From Corynespora cassiicola (lineage: Eukaryota > Ascomycota > Dothideomycetes > Pleosporales > Corynesporascaceae), in NCBI GenBank assembly GCA_022059125.1, contig JAEUWY010000002.1, positions 1,116,001-1,180,000 on the forward strand: a DNA stretch of 64,000 nt, written 5' to 3'. Below are positions 1-11,025 of the stretch, piece by piece. A model generated the notes under the pieces. That model saw only the letters and a program-made list of their open reading frames with translations, made no database searches and was not told where the DNA came from. The number at the start of each line of letters is the position of its first letter. Positions within the stretch are counted from its first letter, which is position 1. The position numbers were made by a program, and so were the translations under genes.

Positions 1-1086
1 CCAGCGTATCAGAATTCACGATGCGTCGCGCTCCTCCTTGTTGGTCAATGTAACCTAATGTACTTGGACTGGTCATTTTGATGTCGAACTTTTCCGCCCG
101 AGTAAGCTTCACTTTGTTTTTGTCCGTGGTTTTTTGAGTTCAGAGCCTGCAGATACCCCTCACTTAATTTTTCGAAATTTTTTTTTTTCTCTCTTCTCCA
201 TCCAGAAAGTCTATCTTAAATCTTGATGCAAATATCGTTTGCCTAGGCGGTTGAAGCTAGAGCAATGGTTCATGAGCATTCTTGCCCCTCCAAGTGACTC
301 GATCTGGTGTTGACAAAAACCTGCTTTGTTTGCTGCCACTCCTCTTCCATCTCCAGGTCGTTCTGTTCCATTCGATGCCATCCAAATCTACACCACGCCC
401 TTACGCGTAACCCCCCCAAAGCCACCATGCAGACCCTTTCTCACGCTGTGGGTAAGCAGAAGCACGCTTCGATTCCATACACTTCCATCCCATGTCATCG
501 TCCACCCAATCCATTCTACACACTGATTTACCCCTCCGAGCGGCTCAGTGGCGAGACGAGAGCCCCAGCCCCGCTTCCCGCGAGGAAACTCTGCCCATGC
601 TCGGGTGATTGCACATCAATTCCGTCTGGCCCCCTCGCCCATGGTATGAATCATGTCAACTCAAATGTCCGTGCTTGCCCCTCTTGCCCCGCAATGAACG
701 GGGACGAAGGGAGGGAATTGCTTCTGTGAAAGCTTGCGCGCCTGCGCCACTGATGCTATCTGCTTGTGTAGACTGTCCTGTCCATCCTCATCATCCCATT
801 CGAATTCTGCTTCCGCGTCCACGGTGACTTTGGAGTGGGATGGGAGTTTGGTGCATCGAGAATAGCGAGATGCGCTCCATGTTGTCCGCACCATGTGACT
901 GTCCATATCATTCATTCCAGCGCCACGAAAAGCCTGCCTCGAGATATGTTTTGGCGGGGAGAAAAGGTACAAGGCTAAAGGATGGGTGGATTGTTCTACA
1001 GCAAACGACGTCTGCATCTATCGACTGACCAGCACCGACCTTACTCCATCTCCATCTCTTCTCATGCCCACACATATCCCCCGCCC
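1..1086. other. Intergenic, no gene seen
   Basis: Sequence downstream of the giant minus-strand gene. It holds a T-rich run near 180-195 and only short open frames that lack ATG starts or family features. I see no RNA gene here. Some of it is probably the 3' UTR of the giant gene. Confidence 0.6.
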
Positions 1087-4000
1087 TTACCAAAACTTAC
1101 CCCATCGCCCCTTCACCCCGGGGTTGCCTGATACAGCCTTCGCCGTGACCTTCCCATCTGCCTTTACATTTCCGCTCACATTCCCACTCTCATCTCGTCT
1201 CTCCGCCCTAGCCCCGCCGCGCTCCCTCTCCGCCCCCGCCTTGCCCCTAGATCCACCTCCTCCATGCTCATCCCGACTCGCCCCGCCGAACCGTCCCGCC
1301 AGCCATCCAGGCGACTTCCCGGACTCGGCGGCCTTCTTGCTGGGAGGTTCCAGTGCTGGCTTTGCTGGTGCCGATGCGTCTTCTTGCGCTCCTGCCCTTC
1401 TTCTCGACCCTGTTGCGTCGGGACGGGGTGTGAGGACCGAGTCTTGCCTCGTGGTGGACGGGACCTTTGTTCCTCCCGACCTTGCGTCTCCTGCGGGTCT
1501 CCGTCGCTCTCTTGAGGCAGCAGGTCTGCGTTCCGGCTCGCGGCTCGTTGCTTGGGCTGTTGCGGGGCGCTTTGGTGCCCGGCCCCTTTTCTGGGGGGCA
1601 ATGGTAGAGCGTTTTTTGCGGAGGTTTCTCTCAGAAAGGGTGTGACGTGGGGTGGGGATGCGTGTTGTTGGTGCTGTTGTGGGATTGGAATCGCTATAAT
1701 CGACTTCGTCATCGTAGGCAGCGGTAGTGACGATGGTGCCCAAGTCGTCTTCTTCGGTTCTTGCGTTCGTGCGTCTCTGGCTCTCCTCCTCCTCCTCTTC
1801 CCCAGACAGAGCCCCAGCACTCTCCTCCACAATCCTGTCTTCTTCGCCCCTTCCCCACCTTGTGCGCTCTTCTTCTTCTTCATCTCTACCACTGCTGTAT
1901 CCTGAAATATTATCTTCCTCCCTACGGCGACGCCGAGGCCGTACAGTCCGGGGAGGCGCTTGCTGCGTCTGTCTATATTGGGATTGCGCGTGGGGTTGTC
2001 GTGGCGCCTCGCGACGAACGGAAGGCGCGCTAGTTTGATGGCCAGGGGCGTATTCCTGTCGCGGGAGGCGGGAAGGCTGAGCATAGATGGCTTGTGGTGG
2101 AGCGGGAGCGAATTCTCGTCTAGGCGGCGGTTGGGAAACGGGGAGATATTCACGCCTGGGCTGTCGTGCAGGAGTGGAGTATACGTCTCTACGGACTGGC
2201 GCCGATACAGGGACATACGTTCTTCTTCCATATTCCTCGTCTCTAGGGATAGGTGGGGGGAGACGGGGATAGTAGTCATCTTTTCGCGCAAAAGCGGGGG
2301 CGTATCGCGGTCTGTATCTTGGGCGTCGAGGAAGAGCGGGGGCGTATACAACTGGGGTCGCAATTCTGGCGACGGGCTGCCGTGGCTGCTGGATGACTGG
2401 TACCATTCGGACTTCTCGAGGCCTTTGTAGCGTTCCCCCAGGAGCACTTCCGAATCCGGGTGCCATTCCTGGTGCCGCGGGACGAAAGGGCTCGACTTTC
2501 GGACGATAACGGAAGGGCTCAGGGGTGAGGTTAGAGGAAGGTTCTCGGTATTCCGGCTCAGGAGTTTCGGGTTCTTCTTTTGGTCGACTGCGAAGGCCAA
2601 AAAGAGTGCGCTTCCTGGGCTTGGAAACCTTTTCCAACTTGGGCTTTGGAGGTGGCGTGTATACATCTGGTCTTGTCCAAGCAGGTGTGTCACGTACAGG
2701 GTAGACGGGAGCTTGCGGATACTGCTCTTCTGGCGGGATATATGGCACCCTTCGTGGGTCTCGCGGCTTTGAAGGGGGCACATATGGTTTTACGTCTTTC
2801 CGAGGTTTCGCCTCTGCAGGAACAGTGATGATCTTGGGAACGCGGTGGTCGACTTCAGAATCGGTATACCTTCTGCGGTGTTTCCTGACACGCTTTGTCT
2901 TCATCTTTCGAGGGGGGCCAGAGGCATCATGTACTTTTTCTTGCTCTAAAGGGGGTGCAAGAGAGTCGGGATCGCGAGACAGGTCAGACGTAGCTGGTCG
3001 GGATATGCGGCCTGGTTCTTGCTCGGGTATCTCTTCAGTTGGTGGTGTCGGCTGCCGTCCAGTGACTCCTTGAGAGGACTCGACATCTTCATTTTCGACA
3101 TCCAAAGGGGGTTCCTCTGGCGGCTCAAGCTCAGCTTGAGTCAGTGTTGACTGTCTCGACGGTAATATCGGTGTCAGAGACGGACTATAAGCAGCGATGG
3201 GCTCCTCCTGCACCCTGACCACTTTTTCGATTGGCTGTGTCCCTTCGTCGTCCATTGTTATACGGGTAGAAGCACGGCGAGTCGTAGTCCGGCTCGGTAA
3301 TGTTGGATCTTCATGGTCAAGGACAACTTCCTCAGTGGGAACAGATGGTCTTCGACTCGCTGTCTGACTAGGCTTCCTTGATGCTTCTCCTTGAAGTGGC
3401 TCCTCGATAGGGAGTGCGGGGGTAGCATTGTAAATGTCGAAAGCTGCCATTGGCTCATCGAGGATAGAGGAAGGCGCAGAGTCTTGCTGAGAAGATGCGG
3501 CGTCATGATCTGAATCAGGCTCTACTTCTGCATCGACATGTGTAGGTTGACATGAGGCATTTATTGCGATGGTCGATCGAGAAGATGGTACTGGGGGCTC
3601 AGGAGAGATCGACGGCGCTCGTTCGGTAAGAACTCGTGTCGACCTTCTGGAAACAGCTATGGTTGACTTTCGAGATGTTGGTTTTTCAGGATCCTCCGTC
3701 GAATCGAGCACGTCGCGACGGATAGGTAACGAAGGGGCGATGCTCGGGTGTCGAGACGTGGCTATGCTTGTATGCCATGAAGGAAGAGTAGTCGGAGGCT
3801 TGGTCTCTGCAGGGTCACTTTCAAGCTGTGTACTCTCTACATGGATGCTGGGCGAACGGTCAGTTGGTGTACCACGATTCACCTCGCCTGAGTCTTCCGT
3901 TCTGGCATCTTCTCCTTCCGGAGGTCCCTCTGCAATCGGTTCATCCACCAAATCCTCCCATGTACGTATCCTTGTAGGCTTCCTAGATAACTGAACTGAA

Positions 4001-7000
4001 GATTTCCTCGACGAGATGGGGGACTGATTATTCAAATCTCCATCAATCTCCTGCTCCGGCTGCGTCTCACGGCTGGCCACCCTGTTAACAGGTACGAAAT
4101 CGCTCTTCGCATCGCTGTATGTTGTAGAATGTCTAGAAAGACCGGTAGTATACCTGGAAATGCTAGGCAATGTGACTACAGATGTACGTTTTACTGGTAT
4201 TGTCGACTTTCTTGTGGACTGCCGCGACGTTTTGGCTGGAATGTCCTCGGCTGGAGACTCAGCGGAATCGACTTCGTCCCGCAGAGTGCTTCGTCTGGAC
4301 TGAATAATTCCTTCCGTAGCCTTCCTCGAGAGTACACTGGGCTTACGGGGGCTGATGGAAGGCTTCCGACTTATGACGGGGGTAACTTCTTCCTCCGAAG
4401 ATGACGAAGACTGTTGGGCTACAGGTTCCTCGTTTAAAGCCTCTGTGGACCATGAAGATGGATAACGTTTAATGCTGGGTCTTTGAGAAGCAGGCGTAAG
4501 GCCAATGTTTGATATTTGCGTTGGAACACGAGACACGAGACGAGAAGGACTGTTCGGAGGCATATCATCCAGCTCACTTGCATTCTCGTCATCGGGATCT
4601 GGCTCTACCTCAAGGGCTTCCTCGTCTGAGGGCACGACGCGGATCCGTGTCACCGGTTGTGTAGGGCTTGGAGCCGTGGGCGTCCTCTCCAAGGAAGGCT
4701 TCCGCGAAGTTACATTATCTTGGAGCTCTTCAGGTTCGCTGTCTCGCTCAGACGGAATTTCAGTGGTCGTCTGACGCTGTATTGTGGCATTTAAATCATG
4801 AACCGAATGAACTGATGAGATTGCAGAGCTCGATGAAGGCATGCTATCTTCTATAGGCGGAGGTGTTGTTTCAAGTTCAAGTTCCGTCGGTCGTCTCGTT
4901 GTCACACGGCGGCTCGGCAACGGCGGAGATTCGGAGTAGCTCTTGGAGCTAGAGCGTGCAGACAATTTACCTTCTAGTTCCATGCTCTTTCTCTCAAGCC
5001 CTGTAGTCTTTCTTGTAGCTGTGCGTCGAACTATAGGTGCCTCAGGCTCATCTTCCTCGTGGTTATCATCTGATATGAGCTCGGGCTCTCGTTCAGGAGA
5101 CGTGCGTTCCGTAAATCTCCTCGTCGCCTTGCGAGTAGGCGGCATTTCCTCGTCTGCAGGCGGAGAAGAATCTCGTTCAATAACAGCAGGCTGTGTAGAT
5201 CGGCGAGTCGTGACCCTCGAGACTTCAGGCTGGAGGTCCTCGTCCGAGGTGGAAACCCTTTCGATCTCTCTTTCGACAGGAGGATTGCCATCCTCCACTC
5301 TCTCTGTCGGCACCCTGTCTCTCCTCACCAAACTAGTCGGCGGGCCTTCAAAATTCAAATGCTCGACACTTTCGTCTGGCATAGGCTTTTCGCTATCCAG
5401 GGCCGAAATATGGCTCGACTTCCTGCTCACAACACTCAGCTGCCGACTCGCCACTGCAGCGCTCAACTGAGTCCCATGTCTTGAAATTGGCTGGGTGGAC
5501 TTCCGCCTTGGAACTGTTTCTACCACCGTATATCTTCTTGTAGTTACCCTCGACACCGCTTCGCTCTCCCTCCTCAAAGGCAGCATTGAAGCTCTCCCTA
5601 GTGTAGCTTTCCGCTCCGCAACACTAGGCTGTCTTGACGCTCTAGGTGAGACAAAACGATCTAGATTAGCAGGTGCGCTGTCCTGGCGGTCTAGAGGAAG
5701 CCAGGGCTCAGTAGGGCGCCGGGAAGAGGTCGGAGATATAGCCTTCGAGACGGTGGACGACCTACGAAGAGTCGACTGTCGACGAGGGGATGTTGGTTCC
5801 ATTTCTAGCTCTGGACTTGACTCGCGCATTTGCGGAATAAGAAGAGAATGTTCAGATGACGAAGGTGTCGAATGCTTCGAGGGTGGTGTGGAGCCATTCT
5901 TGACAGGCTCTGCTGGAGTCGGAGAAGATATCGAGGAAGTTTTAGTGGACGAAGGTAAAGGAATAGCGTTTGGTTGGGTGGAATGACGTCTCAAGGTAGT
6001 CTGGCGAGATATTGGTGCGGTCGGAGTCCGCTGCAAGGTTTCTCTTCGAGAAAGAAGAGAGGCCTCAGTCTTCTCAGTCTCTTGTGTTGCATCATCGTGT
6101 GCAGTTGATTTCCTGGACGCAGGAGCAAAACTGGCCTCCGACGGTGAAGAAACCGACGAAGGTAAAGCCGAAACGTCATGTACTGGCCTGGTGACGCGTC
6201 GAGTGGTGACTTTTCGAATAATGGGCCCCGGGGATTCAACTCGCTCTGTAACTTTTCGAGTAGTGATCCTGCTCACCACAGGTTCGACAGAGGAAGTACT
6301 CTCTCCGAGAGGCTCAGCCGGAGAAACTGTTTCTGTTGGCCGTCTCGACGTGAATTTTCTCACCACTGGTTCTGGAAGTACAACCTCTTCAATCTCGTAG
6401 GTAGGCACCCTCGAGATATAGGTCTCAGCAGGTTGCATCAGATTTCTTGTTGTCACTCGCTTTATCAAAGGTTCTGGCGACGGTATCCTCTGTGTGGATC
6501 GCCTCGTCGATATTCTCGTCGGCGTCAACTCTGGAGACGGTACTTTTTCGCTCGATCTTCTACTTGTCGGCTTCCTAGACACAGGGATTGGTTCAGGCTG
6601 AACATCATCTCCCTGTTCAGAGCCTCCTGCGCTACTATTCCCAGCCGTCGAGAACTCCACTATTGCTTCTGTCACTGCTTTTGAAAACGGCTTGATTGAA
6701 CTCAACCGTTCTCTGAAAATGGGTGGAGTCGTAGTAGGAAGATCAAACACCTTTACAGGTTCCTCATCAGCAGACCCAGGGGACACAGTAGACTGTTCTC
6801 GGGTAATAGGTTGCCGAACTTCGATCTCAGTAGATCTGCGAGTGGGCTGCCGTGTGCTCGGTCGTGAAGTAGACTGGCGGGTGACGGGCTGTATAAAATC
6901 GCTTTCCTCTGTATCGGGCCCCACAAGGCCAGTAGATCGTATTGTGGCCTTTCTAGAGAGATGCGGTGCTTCATCAACAATTTCGGCATCTCCAAGCTCC

Positions 7001-10000
7001 TGGGATGTCACTGATGAAGGAACGTCACTAAGCGCAGAAGGATCCTCATCCACCGGCAAGGTATCCTCTCTGATACGTGTGACAGGCGGCGCAAAATCTT
7101 GTTCCGAGCCAGACTCAGGCACATCATCCAGCTTCTCGGAACTATCCTCGAGCTCTGGGGTAGCCTCGAGCTCAAGCTCTGCGCCGGTAGATCGCCGACT
7201 TGGAACCGCAGTACTGGCCCTTCTGTAAATAGGCTCAACATCTGCTGATTCCTGCTCGAGGGGAACAAGGACACTCGACTTCCGCCTCGTGGACTTCCTG
7301 CTAAAGCTTGCACGCTGTGATTCTGGAGGTGTGATATCAGGCGAAATGAAAGAGAAGAAACGTTCAGGCTCGTAACTCGATTTCCTGGACGTAACAGATG
7401 ATTGAAGGCGAGCGGGTGTCTGTGGCTCGACCTCTTGCTCTTCCTCTTCCACAAATTCAGGCTCAGTTTCAGGTTCGACTTCATGCTCGCTACGGCCCAA
7501 AGACGGAGAAGACAGGCTATGTTCATCAACTCCCGGAACAATTTCTTCGTCCCCGAAAGACTCTGCCGTTTCAACGCGCGAGATCAACGGCTCTTCATCC
7601 TCCTCCTCAGTCATTTGAGCTACCGGAACCTGAACATCCTCATCCTCTAGGTCAGTAGTCTCCCGCTCGAGCGACCGTTCCGAAGGCGTCTTCAGCAAAG
7701 CCTCTTTCCGCAGCTTGCGCTCCAAATCCTGAATCCTCTGTTGTAACTCAATTATGGGCTCAGTATACCGCCTTGGAGGTGTATATTCGCCCCCTTCTTC
7801 CTCGCCATACACAGGCTCCTCGATGTACATGACATCGTCGTAGGGCTCTTCGTAGTCTCCTTGCTCCTCTGGCACAAAGTCGATATCGGGCAGTGTGTCC
7901 AGAACGGCTTCGATGGCCTCGATGGCAGAGGGCAGTTCGCTTTGCGCAGCATCGATCCAACCCTGAACCTCGGCGGGCGGGATACACGCTACATCCTCCA
8001 GACCACGTGTGATTGCCGAAACGCGTCTGGATTGCGTCTTGATTCTCGATAGAACGCTTGAGAGACGCCGATCGTTGATCTCTTCATTCAGCATGCGAGG
8101 GATCTCGGAAGCCACACTGTCGATCGACTTGTTGCGGAGCCGAGACGATTTGCGCGTTGGAGTCTTCGATGAGCGACCCAAAGGATCTATCTGTTGTGAA
8201 CGGCGAGGAGATGAAAGCTGCACGCCTAGGTCTTCAGCTATAGAGTCCAGTTCGTCCATGAGGTGGCTGCGCGCTTCCGAGAGCTCCGTTAGCTGTCTAC
8301 GTGTTCGTTGGAGCCATGTATCTTCCGAGGGCTGGTCTTCCTCTACAGGCTTCTCGTCGACTGTGTCAAGCGGAGCGGTGGAGGGTTGGGCTATTGATTG
8401 CCGAGGGGTTCGTTCTAAAGGAGCTTTGCTGAACTTTTCGTCATCTCGTACGCTCGGCTTGCGACTTAGATCAACGCCAAGGTCATCGGCCGCTGAATTG
8501 ACCAAATCTACAAGATCGGGGACCGACTTTGTACTCTCCTGCAGGCTCGAACGCGGGTCATTCAGGTTGGGTCCGAGCTGGCCAGGCGGTCCAACATTCA
8601 AGGGTTCTGCTGCTCGAGGCGGAACATAAGGGCACGGGGGAGGAACATATTGGCAGACAGGTTGGCAGGGTTGGTATGGTTGGCATACCATCGGTGGAGG
8701 ACAATGGTAGCAAGGCGTTTTGCACTTTTCGCCAGTTTTGCATCTCTGAACAAGGTCTTCAGACACGCGACGCAGCTGTGCTAGACTGGGTTGACTAAAT
8801 TTGATGTTTTTTATGACGCTCTGTAGTGTATTCGTATGTTCCTCGAGTATAGCATCGATGACAAAGCCCAGGTCCTTTGCAAACGAATCGCCACACCGGT
8901 CGGAAGGTATACAGTCAGAGTGATGCTGCCGGCGTCTTGAAGAACGACGGCACACATCAAAATCCTTGCTTGTCGTAGAAGACGCAGTCGAAGAATCCGT
9001 GGCAGCTCGTTGCCGTCTGCGATGCTGCTTCGAGTTTGGCCCATCGAACTGCGAAGCCTTGGCCAAACATTGGCGGCACAACTGTCGAGACGCATCCTCG
9101 CGGGACTCGTGGGCACCTACGTGCGAGAAATGGCCACACGCACGCTTGATCCAGTTTCCAGGATCTTCGAGTGGCTTATATGTTCTGAAGGTGTTGCGGG
9201 GTTTGATGCGTGCACCAGGATAACCAAAGTCCTTGGTCTGACGTCGACCGTAACCTCCGCGCCAGTCGACATGCTCTGGAATATCGATCTCATGGTAGCC
9301 TGCTTGGATGCCGACGTTCATCGTTGGCACAGCAGCTGGGGCAGAAACGCGACGAGAGAAGCTGGCAGTCGAGCCGGAGCCATCATGGCTGAGGTTCTTG
9401 GCCGCAATATCTTCGCCGGTATTGTCTGGTGCGGCAGGCTCCCCAAAGTCGTGAACAGTAGCTTTGAAACAGGATTCGACATTTGCAGCCTGTGACTTTG
9501 TCTGCAGCTGTCGAGGCTCGAAGGGAACATCATCTACTTCTGCGGGCGCACTGCGGGAACTTTGCCGACGGGATCGCCTTCTCGAGGCACGCTGATCGAG
9601 CTGTTCGCTGGCTTCGTAATCTCCATCGCCTTTCGATTGTGGTCTGGACTTGGTCTGTCTATCAGAAGACTCGCGCTGGTGTCTCCTGGATGAGGTAATT
9701 GGTACTTCGCGGTCAGTACCTTGACGTCGCGCCCTTCCACTCTGTTCTAGGCAATCAAGGGCAGCAGAAGCCTTCTTTTCAGCTGCAAGTATGGCCTTGC
9801 GAGTTGATTGCCGTTTCACACTCGGTCTAGTGGTAGGATTTTCAACAGACTGATAAGGCTCTTCGGTCGCCATGCGTTTTGTTGGAATGTCATCTACTGA
9901 GCCATTCAGGCGTTGAGCCGTCGTCTCCGTCTTCCGTCGAACAAACGGATTAGACCTGCGAACATCGGTGTGCAACGTCGATTCCGCGTCAGCCTTGACT

Positions 10001-10653
10001 GGCACGGGTGTGATGGGCTCCGGAACAGGGACGGCAGCTGCGTCTCGGGGCTTTCGGCGAGTAGCAGTCGAAGATGGTTGGGGTTTGCTGGATTGATCGC
10101 CCTTGGGGATGGGCCTAAAGCGTGGAGGGAGAGAGATGCCATGCTGGCTTTGCGATGCTTTGCTCTCGAAGAAGCTCTTCGCAGCCTTGACCGATATCGA
10201 TTTGGGAGGTTGCCGTTGGGGTACAAGGGGCGGGGAGGGCGGCCTCTCATCAGTTGCGACGGGAACCTGGTCAGACTCTGGTGGTAATGATGCTCGAGTC
10301 GTGAATTTGAGGCCCGAAGTGCGTGGACGGCCGGCGATACTGCTGCCAACCTGGGAAGGCGCGCCGGTCGAGGATGGCCAAGACTCTCTGAAGGGGTGGT
10401 CGATGTGGTCCAAGAGCCGGCCGTAGGGGTTCTTGCTACGGGGCTGAGATGGTGGCTTGGATATCGGGTCCACTGAGTTCGGGCCATCTGCGTGTGGCAC
10501 GGAGGGATGCTGTCGTGAGGCTGCTCGTGGCTGCCGGGACTCACCAGTACCTCGTGTTGCAGCGTGCCGGACACGTGCCGAAAGCTCGTGGGCCCCGGGA
10601 TTTGAAGATCGGGGGTCGGAGCTGGTAGATTGGGGGTCGACGCTTCGCCGCAT
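1087..10653 (-). CDS. Giant disordered protein with repeated basic Ser/Thr motifs (3188 aa)
   Basis: One uninterrupted reading frame of 3188 codons, starting at the ATG at 10653. Function not recognised. Almost all of it is low-complexity and probably unstructured, rich in Ser, Arg, Pro, Glu and Thr. Residues about 440-545 are the most globular-looking part and hold a Cys/His group (CGHFSH, then a nearby His and a CRQC pair) that could bind zinc. Residues about 640-690 are Cys/Pro-rich (CPPPMVCQPYQPCQPVC). From about 1080 to 2600 a short motif of the type S-R-[KR]-x-[ST] or R-R-x-[ST] (SRKSS, TRRST, SRKPT) recurs every 15-40 residues between acidic stretches; it fits basophilic-kinase sites such as PKA. 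The C-terminal 500 residues are Pro/Tyr/Arg-rich with an acidic patch. An intron-free frame this long is unusual for the window. A cytoskeletal or septum-associated scaffold is possible but is only a guess. Confidence 0.85.
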   Translation of the reverse strand: MRRSVDPQSTSSDPRSSNPGAHELSARVRHAATRGTGESRQPRAASRQHPSVPHADGPNSVDPISKPPSQPRSKNPYGRLLDHIDHPFRESWPSSTGAPSQVGSSIAGRPRTSGLKFTTRASLPPESDQVPVATDERPPSPPLVPQRQPPKSISVKAAKSFFESKASQSQHGISLPPRFRPIPKGDQSSKPQPSSTATRRKPRDAAAVPVPEPITPVPVKADAESTLHTDVRRSNPFVRRKTETTAQRLNGSVDDIPTKRMATEEPYQSVENPTTRPSVKRQSTRKAILAAEKKASAALDCLEQSGRARRQGTDREVPITSSRRHQRESSDRQTKSRPQSKGDGDYEASEQLDQRASRRRSRRQSSRSAPAEVDDVPFEPRQLQTKSQAANVESCFKATVHDFGEPAAPDNTGEDIAAKNLSHDGSGSTASFSRRVSAPAAVPTMNVGIQAGYHEIDIPEHVDWRGGYGRRQTKDFGYPGARIKPRNTFRTYKPLEDPGNWIKRACGHFSHVGAHESREDASRQLCRQCLAKASQFDGPNSKQHRRRQRAATDSSTASSTTSKDFDVCRRSSRRRQHHSDCIPSDRCGDSFAKDLGFVIDAILEEHTNTLQSVIKNIKFSQPSLAQLRRVSEDLVQRCKTGEKCKTPCYHCPPPMVCQPYQPCQPVCQYVPPPCPYVPPRAAEPLNVGPPGQLGPNLNDPRSSLQESTKSVPDLVDLVNSAADDLGVDLSRKPSVRDDEKFSKAPLERTPRQSIAQPSTAPLDTVDEKPVEEDQPSEDTWLQRTRRQLTELSEARSHLMDELDSIAEDLGVQLSSPRRSQQIDPLGRSSKTPTRKSSRLRNKSIDSVASEIPRMLNEEINDRRLSSVLSRIKTQSRRVSAITRGLEDVACIPPAEVQGWIDAAQSELPSAIEAIEAVLDTLPDIDFVPEEQGDYEEPYDDVMYIEEPVYGEEEGGEYTPPRRYTEPIIELQQRIQDLERKLRKEALLKTPSERSLERETTDLEDEDVQVPVAQMTEEEDEEPLISRVETAESFGDEEIVPGVDEHSLSSPSLGRSEHEVEPETEPEFVEEEEQEVEPQTPARLQSSVTSRKSSYEPERFFSFISPDITPPESQRASFSRKSTRRKSSVLVPLEQESADVEPIYRRASTAVPSRRSTGAELELEATPELEDSSEKLDDVPESGSEQDFAPPVTRIREDTLPVDEDPSALSDVPSSVTSQELGDAEIVDEAPHLSRKATIRSTGLVGPDTEESDFIQPVTRQSTSRPSTRQPTRRSTEIEVRQPITREQSTVSPGSADEEPVKVFDLPTTTPPIFRERLSSIKPFSKAVTEAIVEFSTAGNSSAGGSEQGDDVQPEPIPVSRKPTSRRSSEKVPSPELTPTRISTRRSTQRIPSPEPLIKRVTTRNLMQPAETYISRVPTYEIEEVVLPEPVVRKFTSRRPTETVSPAEPLGESTSSVEPVVSRITTRKVTERVESPGPIIRKVTTRRVTRPVHDVSALPSSVSSPSEASFAPASRKSTAHDDATQETEKTEASLLSRRETLQRTPTAPISRQTTLRRHSTQPNAIPLPSSTKTSSISSPTPAEPVKNGSTPPSKHSTPSSSEHSLLIPQMRESSPELEMEPTSPRRQSTLRRSSTVSKAISPTSSRRPTEPWLPLDRQDSAPANLDRFVSPRASRQPSVAERKATLGRASMLPLRRESEAVSRVTTRRYTVVETVPRRKSTQPISRHGTQLSAAVASRQLSVVSRKSSHISALDSEKPMPDESVEHLNFEGPPTSLVRRDRVPTERVEDGNPPVEREIERVSTSDEDLQPEVSRVTTRRSTQPAVIERDSSPPADEEMPPTRKATRRFTERTSPEREPELISDDNHEEDEPEAPIVRRTATRKTTGLERKSMELEGKLSARSSSKSYSESPPLPSRRVTTRRPTELELETTPPPIEDSMPSSSSAISSVHSVHDLNATIQRQTTTEIPSERDSEPEELQDNVTSRKPSLERTPTAPSPTQPVTRIRVVPSDEEALEVEPDPDDENASELDDMPPNSPSRLVSRVPTQISNIGLTPASQRPSIKRYPSSWSTEALNEEPVAQQSSSSSEEEVTPVISRKPSISPRKPSVLSRKATEGIIQSRRSTLRDEVDSAESPAEDIPAKTSRQSTRKSTIPVKRTSVVTLPSISRYTTGLSRHSTTYSDAKSDFVPVNRVASRETQPEQEIDGDLNNQSPISSRKSSVQLSRKPTRIRTWEDLVDEPIAEGPPEGEDARTEDSGEVNRGTPTDRSPSIHVESTQLESDPAETKPPTTLPSWHTSIATSRHPSIAPSLPIRRDVLDSTEDPEKPTSRKSTIAVSRRSTRVLTERAPSISPEPPVPSSRSTIAINASCQPTHVDAEVEPDSDHDAASSQQDSAPSSILDEPMAAFDIYNATPALPIEEPLQGEASRKPSQTASRRPSVPTEEVVLDHEDPTLPSRTTTRRASTRITMDDEGTQPIEKVVRVQEEPIAAYSPSLTPILPSRQSTLTQAELEPPEEPPLDVENEDVESSQGVTGRQPTPPTEEIPEQEPGRISRPATSDLSRDPDSLAPPLEQEKVHDASGPPRKMKTKRVRKHRRRYTDSEVDHRVPKIITVPAEAKPRKDVKPYVPPSKPRDPRRVPYIPPEEQYPQAPVYPVRDTPAWTRPDVYTPPPKPKLEKVSKPRKRTLFGLRSRPKEEPETPEPEYREPSSNLTPEPFRYRPKVEPFRPAAPGMAPGFGSAPGGTLQRPREVRMVPVIQQPRQPVARIATPVVYAPALPRRPRYRPRYAPAFARKDDYYPRLPPPIPRDEEYGRRTYVPVSAPVRRDVYSTPARQPRREYLPVSQPPPRREFAPAPPQAIYAQPSRLPRQEYAPGHQTSAPSVRREAPRQPHAQSQYRQTQQAPPRTVRPRRRRREEDNISGYSSGRDEEEEERTRWGRGEEDRIVEESAGALSGEEEEEESQRRTNARTEEDDLGTIVTTAAYDDEVDYSDSNPTTAPTTRIPTPRHTLSERNLRKKRSTIAPQKRGRAPKRPATAQATSREPERRPAASRERRRPAGDARSGGTKVPSTTRQDSVLTPRPDATGSRRRAGAQEDASAPAKPALEPPSKKAAESGKSPGWLAGRFGGASRDEHGGGGSRGKAGAERERGGARAERRDESGNVSGNVKADGKVTAKAVSGNPGVKGRWGKFW

Positions 10654-11025
10654 GTAGTGTTGAGACGGATTGATTGCAGGCGCTCAATGACTTGCTCTCG
10701 GCGATGGATGCTTCTAGAGGTTAAGGCGGTGCTTGTAGGTGTGAGTAGAAGAGGCAGCGTGATCTAGGGTGATGCTGAAAGGACAAAGGGAAAGGTAGAC
10801 TCTAGGAATAAGGCAAGGCGTTGTCGCTGATGGACTGGGAGCACTCGAATCCAGGTGGATGGTGTATAGCAAGAAAAAGGGAAAAGAGGAAAACAAGATC
10901 AGAGGATATGAAGTGTTTGCATGGCTCGACGAGCACCTTCTATCTTTTGCCTGTGGACGGAAAGCGCCCCCCCGCACCTGATACTGTACACATCACGCAA
11001 TGCCCAAGGAAAGCTATTTACACAA
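10654..11025. promoter_or_regulatory. Upstream region of the giant gene
   Basis: A 372-base gap between the start of the giant gene and the stop codon of the ATP synthase delta gene, which lies on the same strand. It must hold the promoter of the giant gene and the 3' UTR of the delta gene. No distinct box was identified. Confidence 0.4.

Noticed and set aside
1176..2783. Long open frame antisense or out of frame to the giant gene's 3' part
   Set aside because: It shares the strand and lies entirely inside the 3188-codon frame; composition is a frame-shifted shadow with no family feature.
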